Shown here one piece after another: positions 32,083 through 42,379 of a stretch of 64,000 bases of DNA. Where the stretch lies: positions 98,745,276 through 98,809,275 of the forward strand of contig CM042138.1 in the NCBI GenBank assembly GCA_023376005.1. The letters run 5' to 3'. Position 1 is the stretch's first letter. Every line of letters starts with the position of its first letter. The notes under the pieces are model-generated. The model searched no databases. It was not told the origin of the DNA and worked only from the letters and a program-made list of their open reading frames with translations. This DNA is from Doryteuthis pealeii (lineage: Eukaryota; Mollusca; Cephalopoda; Myopsida; Loliginidae). Position numbers and translations under genes: made by a program.

Positions 32083-32129
<47 letters not shown>
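32064..32129. repeat. (TC)n-(TA)n microsatellite, 3' tail of the composite
   Basis: On the minus strand TA then GA repeats follow immediately after the hammerhead and could represent the element's 3' tail. Confidence 0.9.
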
Positions 32130-32136
32130 GGGTCAT

Positions 32137-32178
32137 CCACAGACACGTGTTTCGACTTATCAAGTCTCTTCAGTGTGG
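32137..32178 (-). ncRNA. Type I hammerhead ribozyme candidate G (best match)
   Basis: On the minus strand, 42 nt: helix I CCACA/TGTGG (5 bp, perfect); core CTGAAGA (32173-32167); helix II GACTT/AAGTC with loop GAT (5 bp, perfect); GAAA; helix III ACA/TGT closed by CG; triplet GTC (complement of 32142). All invariant residues present and no mismatches in any helix. A tRNA-like SINE head lies about 20 nt upstream in the same sense (32199-32265), and TA-GA repeats begin about 8 nt downstream. Confidence 0.78.
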
Positions 32179-32198
32179 CTAGACATTTTGTAAGCTAC

Positions 32199-32265
32199 CT
32201 ACAGCCGGAATTGAAATCCGATCGGTTGGGTGTCAGTCCGGCACCTTAATCATTAGGCTGTCCTC
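32199..32265 (-). mobile_element. tRNA-like SINE head driving the hammerhead
   Basis: Minus strand: GAGGACAGCCTAATGATTAA, then GGTGCCGG (A-box-like CCTAATGATTAAGG), then B-box GGATTTCAATTCC and a GGCTGTAG end. Spacing between boxes suits an RNA polymerase III type 2 promoter. A short linker (GTAGCTTACAAAATGTCTAGC-like, 21 nt) connects it to hammerhead candidate G. The unit of about 135 bp ends in the TA-GA microsatellite. Confidence 0.65.
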
Positions 32266-32439
32266 ACTTACAGAATGGGAAGGGGATTTTAACTGTTTTA
32301 ATACACACATCGCTTTGTGTGTAAAGGCCGTCACAGAGTGCTCCATTCCTTTGAAGAGCGTTGCGTTTACGCTTGAGTTGGTGGCCGTCAGCGAGACCCC
32401 CCACCACACAGAGTGCTCAACCCTAGGGGATGGGGAGTA

Positions 32440-32580
32440 GTAGTTCTTGTCGGCTTGTTCACGAAATCCTCCAAAGGTTTTGGAGATAGACCTCCATAAC
32501 CATATATATTCTGGAACTTCATTACCTAGAGTACTTGGATAAGTACATTTCATTTTGATCAAACGGGGTCCCCGAGTGAC
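32440..32580. repeat. Unclassified repeat, copy 1
   Basis: Shares about 120 bp in inverted orientation with 34420-34540 (CTTGTTCACGA, GGTTTTGGAGATAGACCTCC, AGTACTTGGATAAGTACATT, TCATTTTGATCAAACGGGGT). Nature unknown. Confidence 0.7.
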
Positions 32581-32599
32581 ACACAATTCCCTTTCTTGG

Positions 32600-32790
32600 T
32601 ATTTACCAAACTTCCCACCAGGTTACAATGTGACACAAGGTCTTTTTAACGTGGGAAACAACGCACAAACCGAAGCTCATGTGTGACTAGTAAAAAAATA
32701 TGCGTTGATCCCATCGGATCACACTTTTATTTTGCCCGGTGGCTTGTGCTGACTGAAAACAGTATTTCTTGTTCAGGTCGGGAACTGTTT
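32600..32790 (+). mobile_element. SINE-like family D fragment
   Basis: CCACCAGGTTACAATGTGAC, ACAAGG, AACGTGGGAAACAACG, ATGCGTTGATCCCATCGG in the same order as the copy in Helitron 1. Confidence 0.5.
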
Positions 32791-33923
32791 ATCACCCTTC
32801 ATACATTATCTATCTCACTTCGGTTGCGTGAGTGCGTGCGCATGCGCGTGTACAAACTATAATCGTCCATTTTCATTGGGTGATAAATTTATCATGTAGC
32901 TGGGTTCAGTCGGAAATTGACTGGATCTTTTCAGCAGCACAAAATAAGTACAATCATAGAAATATTCTTTCACGTATTGTCTTCATCTTCTCATTATTTG
33001 CTGCCATTTTCCACCAGCAAAAGGTTTGTTTTATGCACACCCCATCCTTTTTTGTTTGTTTGTTTGTTTTCCTATTTTTCTGCGTTTCTACTCAATCAAG
33101 TTCATCAAACCAACCAGCGCCTCCGCCACCCTTCCATACTTGCGTTCGTCGACTTTCGCAGCCTTTTGTTACGCATCCCATTTTCCTACCACCTACCACC
33201 TATACCACCACGCGAAATAAAAGAAAACAGACGCTCAAAATACGCCTACCTGTGTGACTGCCTTTTTTACGTAAAGATCTTGAAATGATGCCTTAATGCT
33301 TGGATTGTTTCTATGGAACCGTCTTGCAGCAGGGGAAGAAACAGAAGTTCCCGTTCCTCGTCAACAGACGGCGCTCTTGTTTAAAACAATGAAAATAAAG
33401 GAGAAACTCTTTTGTTGAAATAGACTTATTGAGTGGTAATTACTTTAGACTGATTTCCCACAATTCCCTTTTATTTTGAATGCGGAAGCAGTCTTCTTTC
33501 TCTACACTCTATAATCTCCGTTCGGCTTTTGTGCCTATGTAGGTCCCGTTGTTTTCTCCGTACTATATTATCGTTTATGAATTGTTTTAAGTAACAAAAA
33601 TAGAAAGAAAAAAGAAAAGAAAAGAAATAGATAAAATAAGGGAAAATAGAAAGAGTTGATTATGACCGGAAAAATATAACGGTTTGTCAACGTAAATAAA
33701 CAAGTCCGATTATTGTATTAAAGGTTTAAAAAATCAGCACTCTTGAACTTTTTCGACCAGTAGATTTTTAAACCTTAAAAAATAAGACCGTTAAGTGATA
33801 GGTGGGTTTGAAAAATGCTTTATTGTGAATCTATATTATTATATATTTGATTGAAAGTGTTTCTTTGTTCACTCAGAGCAAGAATTCATAAACATATGAA
33901 TTTAGCATATTTTCTTGAATAAA
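32791..33923. other. No gene recognised
   Basis: The 32832-33288 region has overlapping open frames of about 120-140 codons with non-repetitive composition, but they overlap each other and show no domain. Splice-like sites are not convincing. AT-rich unique sequence otherwise. Confidence 0.4.
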
Positions 33924-33953
33924 TTAACCCTAACCCTAACTCTAACTCTAACC
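33924..33953. repeat. Short telomere-like tract
   Basis: Two CCCTAA units followed by two CTCTAA variants and CTAACC. Too short to be a telomere; possibly chance or an old interstitial repair patch. Confidence 0.6.
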
Positions 33954-33986
33954 AATGTACATCGAAGTGTTCTGAAATTTTCTATG

Positions 33987-33990
<4 letters not shown>

Positions 33991-34084
<94 letters not shown>
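33991..34084. repeat. (GA)n-(TA)n microsatellite
   Basis: About 67 bp GA then about 26 bp TA, ending a few bases from MITE family T. Confidence 0.97.
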
Positions 34085-34085
<1 letters not shown>

Positions 34086-34098
34086 ACTGCGATAGACA

Positions 34099-34309
34099 AG
34101 GTGTGTCAAAAAAATATCGAGATTTTTTTGTACTTTTTGACACACCTTGTATTCTGAAAAAATTAACGTTCTATTTATTGTTCATTTCTATCCTGGTAAA
34201 TACATCTTCAAACTCAGGACTTTTATGATACACCTTGTATTCTGGAAAAAAATTAACGTTCCATTCATTGTTTATTTATCTTAGTAAATACAGCTTTAAT
34301 CTTGATACT

Positions 34310-34320
<11 letters not shown>
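34099..34320. mobile_element. MITE family T, tandem pair
   Basis: AAGGTGTGTCAAAAAAATAT and a hairpin partner ACTTTTTGACACACC, then two successive bodies (TTAACGTTCTATTTATTG and TTAACGTTCCATTCATTG, each with ATCTTAGTAAATAC-like sequence). A TA tract adjoins both sides. Confidence 0.75.
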
Positions 34321-34355
<35 letters not shown>

Positions 34356-34419
34356 TTATATATATAATATATATATATTATGTTAAATTTCATTTAATTC
34401 GAAGAGAAAAATTCAGGTG

Positions 34420-34540
34420 ACCCCATTAGATCAAAATGAAATATACATATACAAGTACCCTGGGTAATGTAGTTCCAGAAAATGGAGGTCTATCTCCAAA
34501 ACCCTTGGATGATCTCGTGAACAAGCTGACAGGATCTATC
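34420..34540. repeat. Unclassified repeat, copy 2 (inverted)
   Basis: Inverted partner of 32440-32580. A GA-TA microsatellite (34547-34632) and a TG tract (34650-34700) follow. Confidence 0.65.
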
Positions 34541-34545
34541 AATAT

Positions 34546-34594
<49 letters not shown>

Positions 34595-34749
34595 ATATGA
34601 AGTCTGTGATATATATATATATATATATATGAAGAAAATATTTATGTATATATGTGTGTGCGTGTGTGTGTGTGCGTGCATGTGTGTATGTGTGTCGCTG
34701 TGTCCTGGGTGCGGCGTTAAACTGCATCCCAGCGTTTTACAGATATGCA

Positions 34750-35290
34750 GAACCTATTTCGGAGTTTTTTATCCACAAAATAGTCATTCTTGAGGGGTTT
34801 ACCTTAAAATCTGGTTTTGAAAAGTGAGATTTTACTGAAGAATAAAACTATGTAAGTAAACCCTTCAGACCAAAAGCTTAGAAAGCATAGAAGGTATGTT
34901 GTCTTAAATTAGCTTATACCTGAGCTAGAAAGCCATTTTAAAGATTGCACCACAATTTCAATGATAAACTTTGACACACACATTTAACTATCACCTTTTC
35001 GATAAATATGTCAACTACAAAACATTAACTTTTCAACAAAGAAAATAAATTAAAAAAAAGTGTTTTTGGCCAAAGGCTCAGTATTAACAGTATGCACATT
35101 AGGGTAGGTCGATTTTTCACTTTTATAAAATATCAAATTGTCCATCTATGCGAAAGTTGTGTGTTAGTATACTGAATACTGATACCTACTCTAATGCACA
35201 TGTCTTGTTACACAAACAATCTTCAAAAATGGCTAATATCAAGGGCTAGCCAACTGTAGAAAGTCCCAATATTTCAAAGTATTTTCTAAA
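34750..35290 (+). repeat. Unclassified repeat X, uninterrupted copy
   Basis: About 500 bp collinear with 54230-55250: GTCTTAAATTAGC, ATTTTAAAGATTGCA, TTTCGATAAA, ATCTTCAAAA. Lacks the mariner found in the other copy. No coding or ends recognised. Confidence 0.65.
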
Positions 35291-35799
35291 CCTCTTTTAA
35301 TGTCATGCAGTTGTGCGCAGTGAGGCTGATAGCTTTTTAACTTAGTGCATCCTCAGACACATGTATTTGATTTAAACGATTCCCCGGGAAATTTGATAGG
35401 TCCCAACTAAAAATTTTAAAAATAAATCGTAGAGTTTTTATCTATGAACAATTAAAGCCGTCTAACTCCTACCTTGTACCACATACCGTGTAATTTGTTT
35501 TTCCAAGAAAATATTGAAATTACAGTTAACTGAAAATGGTGGGTGAAGAAAATAAAAACACCGGGACGCATGGATACGATTTTTCTGTGTCCTTTTAAAT
35601 TTTTATGCGTCATTGACGTAGGACACGTACCTATCAGCATCTCTGAGTACGTATAATAGTAGTATTGTTTGAACTTTTAAAAAACATTTTATCAACACTT
35701 TATAAGTCTTGACGCTTGGACTGAATCCTGTAAGACACCTATATTTTGAAGATGATTCTTCTTCTCTACAACAACAACAACAACTACTACTACTACTAC

Positions 35800-36110
35800 T
35801 ACTACTGTGTCCTGGGTATGACGTTAAACTGCATCTAATGGTGAAGTTCCAGTTCTGGAGCTCTGGGAAGTGTGGAGTACCCCTTCATCGCCATTAATCC
35901 CCGGTTCACCCTGAACCGGAGTGTTAGTGCCTGTTAGAGTCCAATCTATGAGTTAAATAGAAAAAAATGATTTTTAAGAAATGTGTTTAAAAATTGAGCA
36001 AAAAAAGAATTTTCAATACCTATCAAGAATGAATAAAACAAAATGTCTTCGGCATAAAATAACCCAACAAGGGTTGACATGCTCTAAAATCCAACCAACC
36101 AACTGTTACT
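35800..36110 (+). mobile_element. Interspersed repeat family B, long copy
   Basis: GTCCTGGGTATGACGTTAAA, CTGGAGCTCTGGGAAG, the palindromic pair CCGGTTCA/TGAACCGG, AATACCTATCAAGAATGAAT, GGCATAAAATAACCCAAC, and the end AAGGGTTGACATGC. The reference for this family's 3' end. A small ACT/CAA microsatellite lies at 35765-35805. Confidence 0.7.
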
Positions 36111-36425
36111 ACTACTACTTGCTGTGCTGTTGCTGCTAGTTCTATTGTTAATATTAATGAACCCCTTATTGTTGCATAGGTTGCTCTAAGATTTGTGACA
36201 AATAAACTAAAGTCAATATGATCAATATACGACATTTGAGAGAACCATAACAAGAATAAACCCATCCCATCACTCTCTAATCTCAGTTGAGTTGCGCTAA
36301 ATATTCAAACCAGGCCGTTCACATCTTGTGTAACTTATACACTCAACAACAATGTATATCGTTAGATATGGCGTCATCTTTTATGCAATCTATCTATCTA
36401 TTTTCTTAGAATATCAATTGTTAAG

Positions 36426-36487
<62 letters not shown>

Positions 36488-36489
36488 TT

Positions 36490-36683
36490 TTGTTGAACTG
36501 TACAGACAATTCCTGTCGGACAAGTTTTTGATTGATCCGTTCCAATTTTCGGGCCATCTTTCTGGTGTCGGGGTGTAACTGGTATACAGTCCACCAAAGG
36601 TTTCAAAACGAACGCTTTCGGCAATACAATTTGCCATTCTCAGGTAGGAAAGAAAATCACTACTACAACGCTCGCTCGAACCA
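36490..36683 (-). repeat. Repeat with hammerhead-like block, Penelope-type context
   Basis: On the minus strand: CCTGAGAATGGCAAATTG, then TATTGCCGAAAGCGTTCG. GGCAA/TTGCC forms a 5-bp stem followed by GAAA, but the core reads CTGAGAA (one invariant base changed) and helix III is weak. Next to a TA tract (36428-36485). Confidence 0.4.
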
Positions 36684-36782
36684 CTAACCAAAAGTACTCG
36701 GTCAGCCAAAAATTTCGGAGAAATAGTTAATGTTTTTCAAGATTGTAAGGTCAAAAGAATCATTAGAAAACTTGAAAAAAAA

Positions 36783-36860
<78 letters not shown>

Positions 36861-36992
36861 CTTCTTCGCCAAGGGCAGGATGCGACACAAAGCCAATATT
36901 TAAGCGCTGTTAAACTAGTTTGAATTCAGAGTTTTACTTTTAAACGGGTTACATTACTAAGGCTAAAGTCATACACACGCGCACAAACACAC

Positions 36993-37066
<74 letters not shown>

Positions 37067-37166
37067 ATTTTTTTTCAAGCTTTCTAATGATTCTTTTGAC
37101 CTTACAATCTTGAAAAACATTAACTATTTCTCCTAAATTTTTGGCTGACCGAGTACTTTTGGTTAG
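36684..37166. repeat. Large palindrome with about 100-bp near-identical arms
   Basis: The left arm 36684-36785 (TAACCAAAAGTACTCGGTCA, ... TCAAAAGAATCATTAG) and right arm 37064-37166 are complementary with about two differences. The 278-bp spacer holds two long TA tracts flanking a minus-strand SINE family A tail (36857-36965). Confidence 0.9.
36857..36965 (-). mobile_element. SINE family A tail inside the palindrome
   Basis: AGGGCAGGATGCGACACAAA, GTTTGAATTCAGAGTTTTAC, ACTAAGGCTAAAG on the + strand. TA repeats lie on both sides. Confidence 0.65.
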
Positions 37167-37223
37167 TATCCGAACCATTATCAAGGTAAATAATATGTGT
37201 CGTTCATCATTAAAACTGTTTAA

Positions 37224-37273
<50 letters not shown>

Positions 37274-37278
<5 letters not shown>

Positions 37279-37511
37279 GCGTCAGAAAATTATCAAGTTT
37301 AAAACTTTTTGACACACCTTTTATTCTGAAAAAAATTATTTCAATTTATTTTAAATTAAAATTAATTTTTCATTTCTATCTTGGTAAATACAGCTTCAAA
37401 CTCAGCACTTTTATGTCACACCTTGCATTTTGAAAAAAAATTAACGTTCCATTCATTGTTAATTTCTATCTTGGTAAATACAGCTTCAATCTCGATGCTT
37501 TTATGACACAC

Positions 37512-37515
<4 letters not shown>
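37274..37515. mobile_element. MITE family T, tandem pair
   Basis: AAGGTGCGTCAGAAAATTAT, ACTTTTTGACACACC, then two copies of ATCTTGGTAAATACAGCTTC, ending TTTTATGACACACC. TA tracts adjoin both ends (37226-37275 and 37516-37550). Confidence 0.75.
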
Positions 37516-37550
<35 letters not shown>

Positions 37551-37555
<5 letters not shown>

Positions 37556-37940
37556 AAGGAGCTAAAACATTACAGGAAGCCTGTACTTAATCGTTTCGAG
37601 TATTCTTAATAAGTCCAATGTTGACGTAAATCGTTTTTCTCATAACGAGTAAGATGTATCATACTCCATCATTTATTGACTTACCCACAAAGGGCTATGA
37701 ATCCAATCAAAACTAACGGCGATAAAGAAAGATAAGGATATAATATATACATTGGATACTGACAAATCACAAAACAAATAATTAAATGTGATTGAAAAAA
37801 TAAGGATCGCAAAATTTTTATTCACAAAGGTAAAATTATTTCATAATAAGGTTATTTAATTTGAATATTTTACTTTAAAATTGCGTATTAGAAAAAAACA
37901 AGTTATTCATAAAAAATATCGGAAAAAAAGAAAGAAATGT
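37551..37940. other. No gene recognised
   Basis: AT-rich sequence without repeats that I can relate to others in the window. Confidence 0.5.
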
Positions 37941-38180
37941 TTAACTCTTTGCCTACTTAATCCAATTACAGCGGCTCTCCCACCACTACAATCGTACTGA
38001 TGGTTAATCCATTATAATTGAGCTGAAGGTCTCAGATTACAGTAATAATAGGACTTTATGTGAATAGAATGAGTTCTGAGGTGAATAGATAGTGATGTTT
38101 GAAATATCCCATCATACCGATAAAAAATACCAAGAAAATTTGTTACAGCCTTAGGGGAAATTTGGTCGGCAAAGAGTTAA
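37941..38180. mobile_element. piggyBac-like MITE copy 2 (inverted)
   Basis: TTAA at both ends; inverted ends TTAACTCTTTGCCTAC and GTCGGCAAAGAGTTAA. Internal sequence is the complement of copy 1 (10366-10608), e.g. TTTGAAATATCCCATCAT. Confidence 0.75.
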
Positions 38181-38453
38181 TTATTCATTGACAATAATCT
38201 TTTCTTTTTCTTTCTTTTTTTCTCTAATAAACGTTAGTTTTGTTGTTAGTTTTCATAATCATTTTCAGTTGCGAGAGATATCAACCATGACCTTCTGGTG
38301 AATAGGCAACGTTTGCTCTGTTAGTTTCGATATCTTTGTTTAATGGCATATCGTCCTTCATGGTTTATTTAATGCCAAAGCCATCTATTCATATATAAAG
38401 GGCAGTTGTGTATATGTATGTCCAGAGGAAACTACAAAAATAAAACAATTAAT

Positions 38454-38484
<31 letters not shown>

Positions 38485-38489
<5 letters not shown>

Positions 38490-38655
38490 AATAATAAAAT
38501 TCGAAGGCAATACAATGCGTAAAAAATAAAGACAAATTATATGTCTAATCGATTTCAAAGCAAAGCTTTATCATCAGAGTTTTTTTCAGAAATGACGTGC
38601 TTATGTTTTTTTATTTGTGTGGTTATAATTTCTCTTCATATTTCCTTTTCCTCTC

Positions 38656-38657
<2 letters not shown>
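38485..38657. mobile_element. Hammerhead-bearing insertion in the Helitron TA tract
   Basis: About 173 bp flanked on both sides by TA repeats (38457-38484 and 38659-38722) interrupts Helitron 3 at the place where Helitron 4 has only a short TATATATACATA tract. Contains hammerhead candidate H on the minus strand. Confidence 0.6.
38545..38579 (-). ncRNA. Type I hammerhead ribozyme candidate H
   Basis: Minus strand: core CTGATGA (38577-38571), helix II AAAGC/GCTTT with loop TTT plus a T:T mismatch at its base, GAAA, helix III AT/AT closed by CG, triplet ATT, then AG pairing with CT (only 2 bp of helix I). TA repeats begin about 60 nt downstream. Confidence 0.55.
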
Positions 38658-38726
<69 letters not shown>

Positions 38727-39025
38727 CTATCACTAGATCTTGCTTTTTGAGGAAAAAATATAGAAAATATGATTTATATTCGTGAAGATAATTTTAAAAA
38801 ATTGCATTTAATATTTTAAATAGGAAACAGTGATTTTTCTTCTAAGAGTGTCTGTTTACTTTTTTCTGGCGCTCCACCTGGGAAGATCAACGCAAGGTCT
38901 TTTTTTACGTATGGATTTTAATGGAGTATCCTACGAGGATCCAACTCATGATACAGAAATAATGGATCTGCGAGACTAACTTTATCCCCCCTTCTACCCA
39001 GGCGACGCAGAGTAGCCACTTCTAG

Positions 39026-39337
39026 TACATATATAAAGGGTAGTTGGGTGTGTGTATATCCGGAGGAAACAACGAAAATAAAGCAATTAAAGGCAATGTA
39101 AATATATATACATATTCACTATCACCAGAGCTTGCTTTTTGTGCAAACATAATTTTATTTATATCTGGAAAGATATTTAAAAATTAGGATTTGAATAATA
39201 AAAGAAGGGAAAGTCACTGGTTGCGTTCATGATTAAAACATAATTCAATTATGTAAGACAAAAACAATCAATGGATATGCGAGACTAACTTTTTATTATA
39301 CCCCTCTACCCAGGCAACGCCAGGTAGCTGATTCTAG
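39026..39337 (+). mobile_element. Non-autonomous Helitron 4, tandem to Helitron 3
   Basis: Begins directly after the CTAG of Helitron 3 (TACATATATAAAGGGTAGTT) and ends CCAGGCAACGCCAGGTAGCT, GATTCTAG before T. 312 bp. Head-to-tail Helitrons are known from rolling-circle replication. Confidence 0.65.
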
Positions 39338-39339
39338 TC

Positions 39340-39510
39340 ATTGTAGAAGAATACTAGATGGACTATTTAACCCATAGTTGGGGGATAACGAGGTTCATGC
39401 CTTTCTCAAGTGTATTAGTTGGCCATAATATCGTGACTGGAGTTTGAACTCGCTTACTGCGATCTCGCCGTTCAACACCTTAGCCACTTAGCCATGGAGA
39501 CCCCTCCCAT
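39340..39510 (-). mobile_element. tRNA-derived SINE, variant head
   Basis: The minus strand starts GGTCTCCATGGCTAAGTGGC, TAAGGTGTTGAACGGCG (A-box region), B-box GAGTTCAAACTCC, then a family-A-like body (CACTTGAGAAAGGC, CCAACTATGGGTTAAATAG). The head differs from other family A copies, so it may be a separate subfamily. Confidence 0.65.
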
Positions 39511-39593
39511 CTCGCTATTATACTTTGCTATATTTATAAGTAAATAATGTTCAATATCTTTGATAGAGTATATATATTCAAGTTAGGGTACGG

Positions 39594-39706
39594 AAAACGA
39601 CGCTTGATAACTGACAGTTTCTTGCCAATGCAATTTTCAAAACAATTGCTTCGTTTGAAAATCGTATAGGCGAGAAACTATCTGTTATCGAGTCGTTGAC
39701 TTTTCC
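39594..39706. repeat. Inverted pair of hammerhead-like sequences
   Basis: Arms of about 45 bp: the complement of the left arm reads TTGAAAATTGCATTGGCAAG, AAACTGTCAGTTATC; the right arm reads TTGAAAATCGTATAGGCGAG, AAACTATCTGTTATC. Both keep helix II (TTGC/GCAA or TCG/CGA), GAAA and helix III (ACT/AGT on the left), as in candidate C, but the core is TTGAAAA instead of CTGAAGA. Confidence 0.65.
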
Positions 39707-39774
39707 TAAAACGGTGGAGTAGCGACCATGCCAGTGAATCTGTGAAGCGAGACGAAAATATCAAATTTGCCCAT

Positions 39775-40060
39775 GTGCACCGCAATCAGTGGAGATTATT
39801 GTTTTATTTTTTTCTACAACCAGTCAAATTCTGAACGAGGCTTTTTGTATTTCACATATAGCGCTAATATCCTTGGCACTGGTATGAATCCATCTGTTTT
39901 CTCTCCCGCTACGGGCAAAATAGTAGGGCAGACTGAGTTCTTTAACCTTGGTATGGCAACTGGTTTAGGAGATAGAAAACTCTGAATTCAACCCTGTTAA
40001 ACTCCGCTTAATATTTATCTTGTGTTGCATCCTGTTCGTGCAGAGGGGTTAGAGGTATAA
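39775..40060 (+). mobile_element. SINE family A
   Basis: ATAGCGCTAATATCCTTGGC, CGCTACGGGCAAAATAGTAG, TCTTTAACCTTGGTATGGCA, AACTCTGAATTCAACCCTG, tail TTGTGTTGCATCCTGTTCG. Head eroded. The 72-codon open frame here is this SINE. Confidence 0.7.
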
Positions 40061-41205
40061 AGACAATTGGTTAGAATCCTTCTGAGTCGCTGCATTTATA
40101 ATAATTAAAGTAAATGAAAGTTTTTTTTTACGTATTCGTTTAGTAAATACGACCAGTGATACGACGGGTTATATAAACAGCTATTTATCTAAATAATAAC
40201 TTGTGTATCTGATATTGAAACAGTTTTTTTTTCTCTTCATACATATTCTCTTTATTTCAATACTTATCAACGATTCTGGTAACTGAAATAAACTCTGTAG
40301 ATTAGAGAAGGAGGAGGAGGAGGAGAAGGAGAAGGAGGAAGGGGAAGGGGGTGTAATCAGAAAATAAAATTATATAAAAGATCGTCGAATGATAAAAATT
40401 TATCGTTTCTGGAATTTTCCGCCTTAAATATTGCGCACTGACAAAAATCAAATTCTCATTGTAAATAAAAATTGGTTCTTCTTTTTTCAAGTGAGATGGG
40501 ACACTAAGAAAAGAAGAAGCAGAAGGAATATTTCGATTAGGAAATAGAAACGAATGAATTAAATAGAAAAGAAAAAAAGAAAGAGAAATGAATGAGTTAA
40601 ATAGGTATGAAAGAAAAGGAAAAACTGAACGACTCAAATTGAAAAGAAATAGAGGAAAGAAAGAAAAATTAATGAATTAAATAGGAAAGAAAGAAATAGG
40701 AAAAAGAATGAAAAACTCAAAGGAAAAAAAAATTCTAATAGAAAAGAAATAGAAAAATAAATGACTTAATTCAGAAAGAAAGAAAAAAAGAACGAAAAAT
40801 AAATTACTCGAATTAAAAAAAAAGAAAAGAAAAATGAGTTAAGTAGGAAAGAAAAAATAGAATTATTTTAATATGAAAGAAAGAAAAGAATAATAATTCA
40901 AATAAAGAAAATGGAACAAGAAAAATGGACCAGTCAACAAGTAAAAGAAAGAAAAAAAAGAAAGCAAACGAAAGATTCAAATGAGAAAGAAAGAATGAAA
41001 ACGAAAATGAAAAAAAAAAAGGCAAAAAAGAAAAGAAAGAAAAGAAAATTGATAAAGAAGTAAAGAAAAAATGTCACATGAACTAAAAATTGAAAACCAC
41101 GCGTCAACAACTTTTCTATTTCCCGCCAAATATTTGTTGATTCCGCATTTTTTCTTTTTTTTTTGTGGGCCACAGTTGATACTGTAGACGTTCTTAATAG
41201 CGTGA

Positions 41206-41210
<5 letters not shown>
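40061..41210. repeat. GGA- then GAAA-rich purine tract
   Basis: GGAGGA repeats at 40306-40350, then about 600 bp of irregular GAAA/AAAT sequence (40490-41090) with recurring AAATAGGAAAGAAAGAAA and GAATGAATTAAATAGG units. Long minus-strand FFLF-type frames are artefacts. Confidence 0.8.
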
Positions 41211-41242
<32 letters not shown>

Positions 41243-41800
41243 TGCTTTCAAATTATTTATTTCTTTTTTTCAATTTCTTCAAATGATGACAAATCGTAAT
41301 TGGCCGGATCTTAATCCATTACTTTCCAAATCTGCTGGGGTCGGGGTTTTGACTTGAGAAACAGAGTGGGTTGGACTCAGAGTTAAAAGAGTATTAAAAA
41401 TGATGTAAAAAAAAGACCCAGGTAGCGGATAGAAGGGGGTTGGGTTATGGATTCTCGCTAGAAATAATTGTTTTTAAAAATACAGTATGGCTTAAAACAT
41501 CTCACAGTAAGCAATTTCGTGGATTTATTTGAAGGTGAATAACTGGGAAGAAAATCGATGTTAGTTTCGATGAAAATCAAATCTCTGTTCAATTTCGGGT
41601 AGAGAAATGGAAATAAAGAATATCATAAAAAAAAGTTTAACTAAAAAGTAAGTCATAGATCTTAATCTGTGAGGATTTTGATAAAAATATTTCCACAAGA
41701 GATTAGTGTCACTCTCGGTAGAAGATTATTGCAATTATATTTTTCTTATTTTAACACACCTCATCTTAGGATTATTTCCTAGAGGACAATGATCCTCATT
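41211..41800. other. No gene recognised
   Basis: Short TA tract at 41211-41236, then AT-rich sequence without recognisable features. Confidence 0.5.
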
Positions 41801-41803
41801 CAG

Positions 41804-41805
<2 letters not shown>

Positions 41806-41869
<64 letters not shown>

Positions 41870-41984
41870 TTATTCTATAAAAACTATATATATATATATG
41901 TGTGTCTGTATTCTCTATATATATGTGTGTTCTCTCTCTCTATCTCCCTCTCTCCCTCTCTCTATATATACTTATATATATATA

Positions 41985-42049
<65 letters not shown>
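41806..42049. repeat. TA, TG, TC microsatellite cluster
   Basis: TA 41806-41838, TG 41839-41866, degenerate TA/TG, TC 41930-41962 and 41984-42008, TA 42009-42048. Confidence 0.95.
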
Positions 42050-42050
<1 letters not shown>

Positions 42051-42234
42051 GGCTCACCCCCATTCGTTCTTATGAATTTCTTATACAATCTGACTTTTAT
42101 TCGTCGCCGGTGTATGTACTTGAAAAGTACCGGTCAAAAAGGCCCCTTTATTTTATATCTTATTCCATAATAAAATATTACCTCCCTAATTACATATGAT
42201 TCCTCCACTTTTAGTGTTTATATAAGTTCCAAAA

Positions 42235-42235
<1 letters not shown>

Positions 42236-42293
<58 letters not shown>

Positions 42294-42320
42294 GTGTGTG
42301 TGTGTGTGTGTGTGTGTGTA
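42236..42320. repeat. (TA)n-(TG)n microsatellite
   Basis: About 55 bp TA followed by about 28 bp TG. Confidence 0.97.
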
Positions 42321-42379
42321 TTCAAAAAACAGGGACCAGTGAATAAACTTTTATAAGGAGGCATCTTACTAGTTGTTTA

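Larger units (their letters stand above)
38389..39025 (+). mobile_element. Non-autonomous Helitron 3, interrupted
   Basis: 5' TCATATATAAAGGGCAGTTG; 3' ACCCAGGCGACGCAGAGTAG then CCACTTCTAG before T. Body shared with Helitron 4 (GGAAACTACAAAAATAAA, TTCACTATCACTAGA, TGCGAGACTAAC). Relative to Helitron 4 it carries an extra segment of about 230 bp in its TA tract (38455-38722). Confidence 0.65.

Noticed and set aside
32832..33288. Overlapping frames of 120-140 codons that might be an exon
   Set aside because: No conserved motif, mutually overlapping, and no convincing splice sites.
33924..33953. Chromosome end or telomeric insertion
   Set aside because: Only two perfect CCCTAA units inside ordinary sequence.
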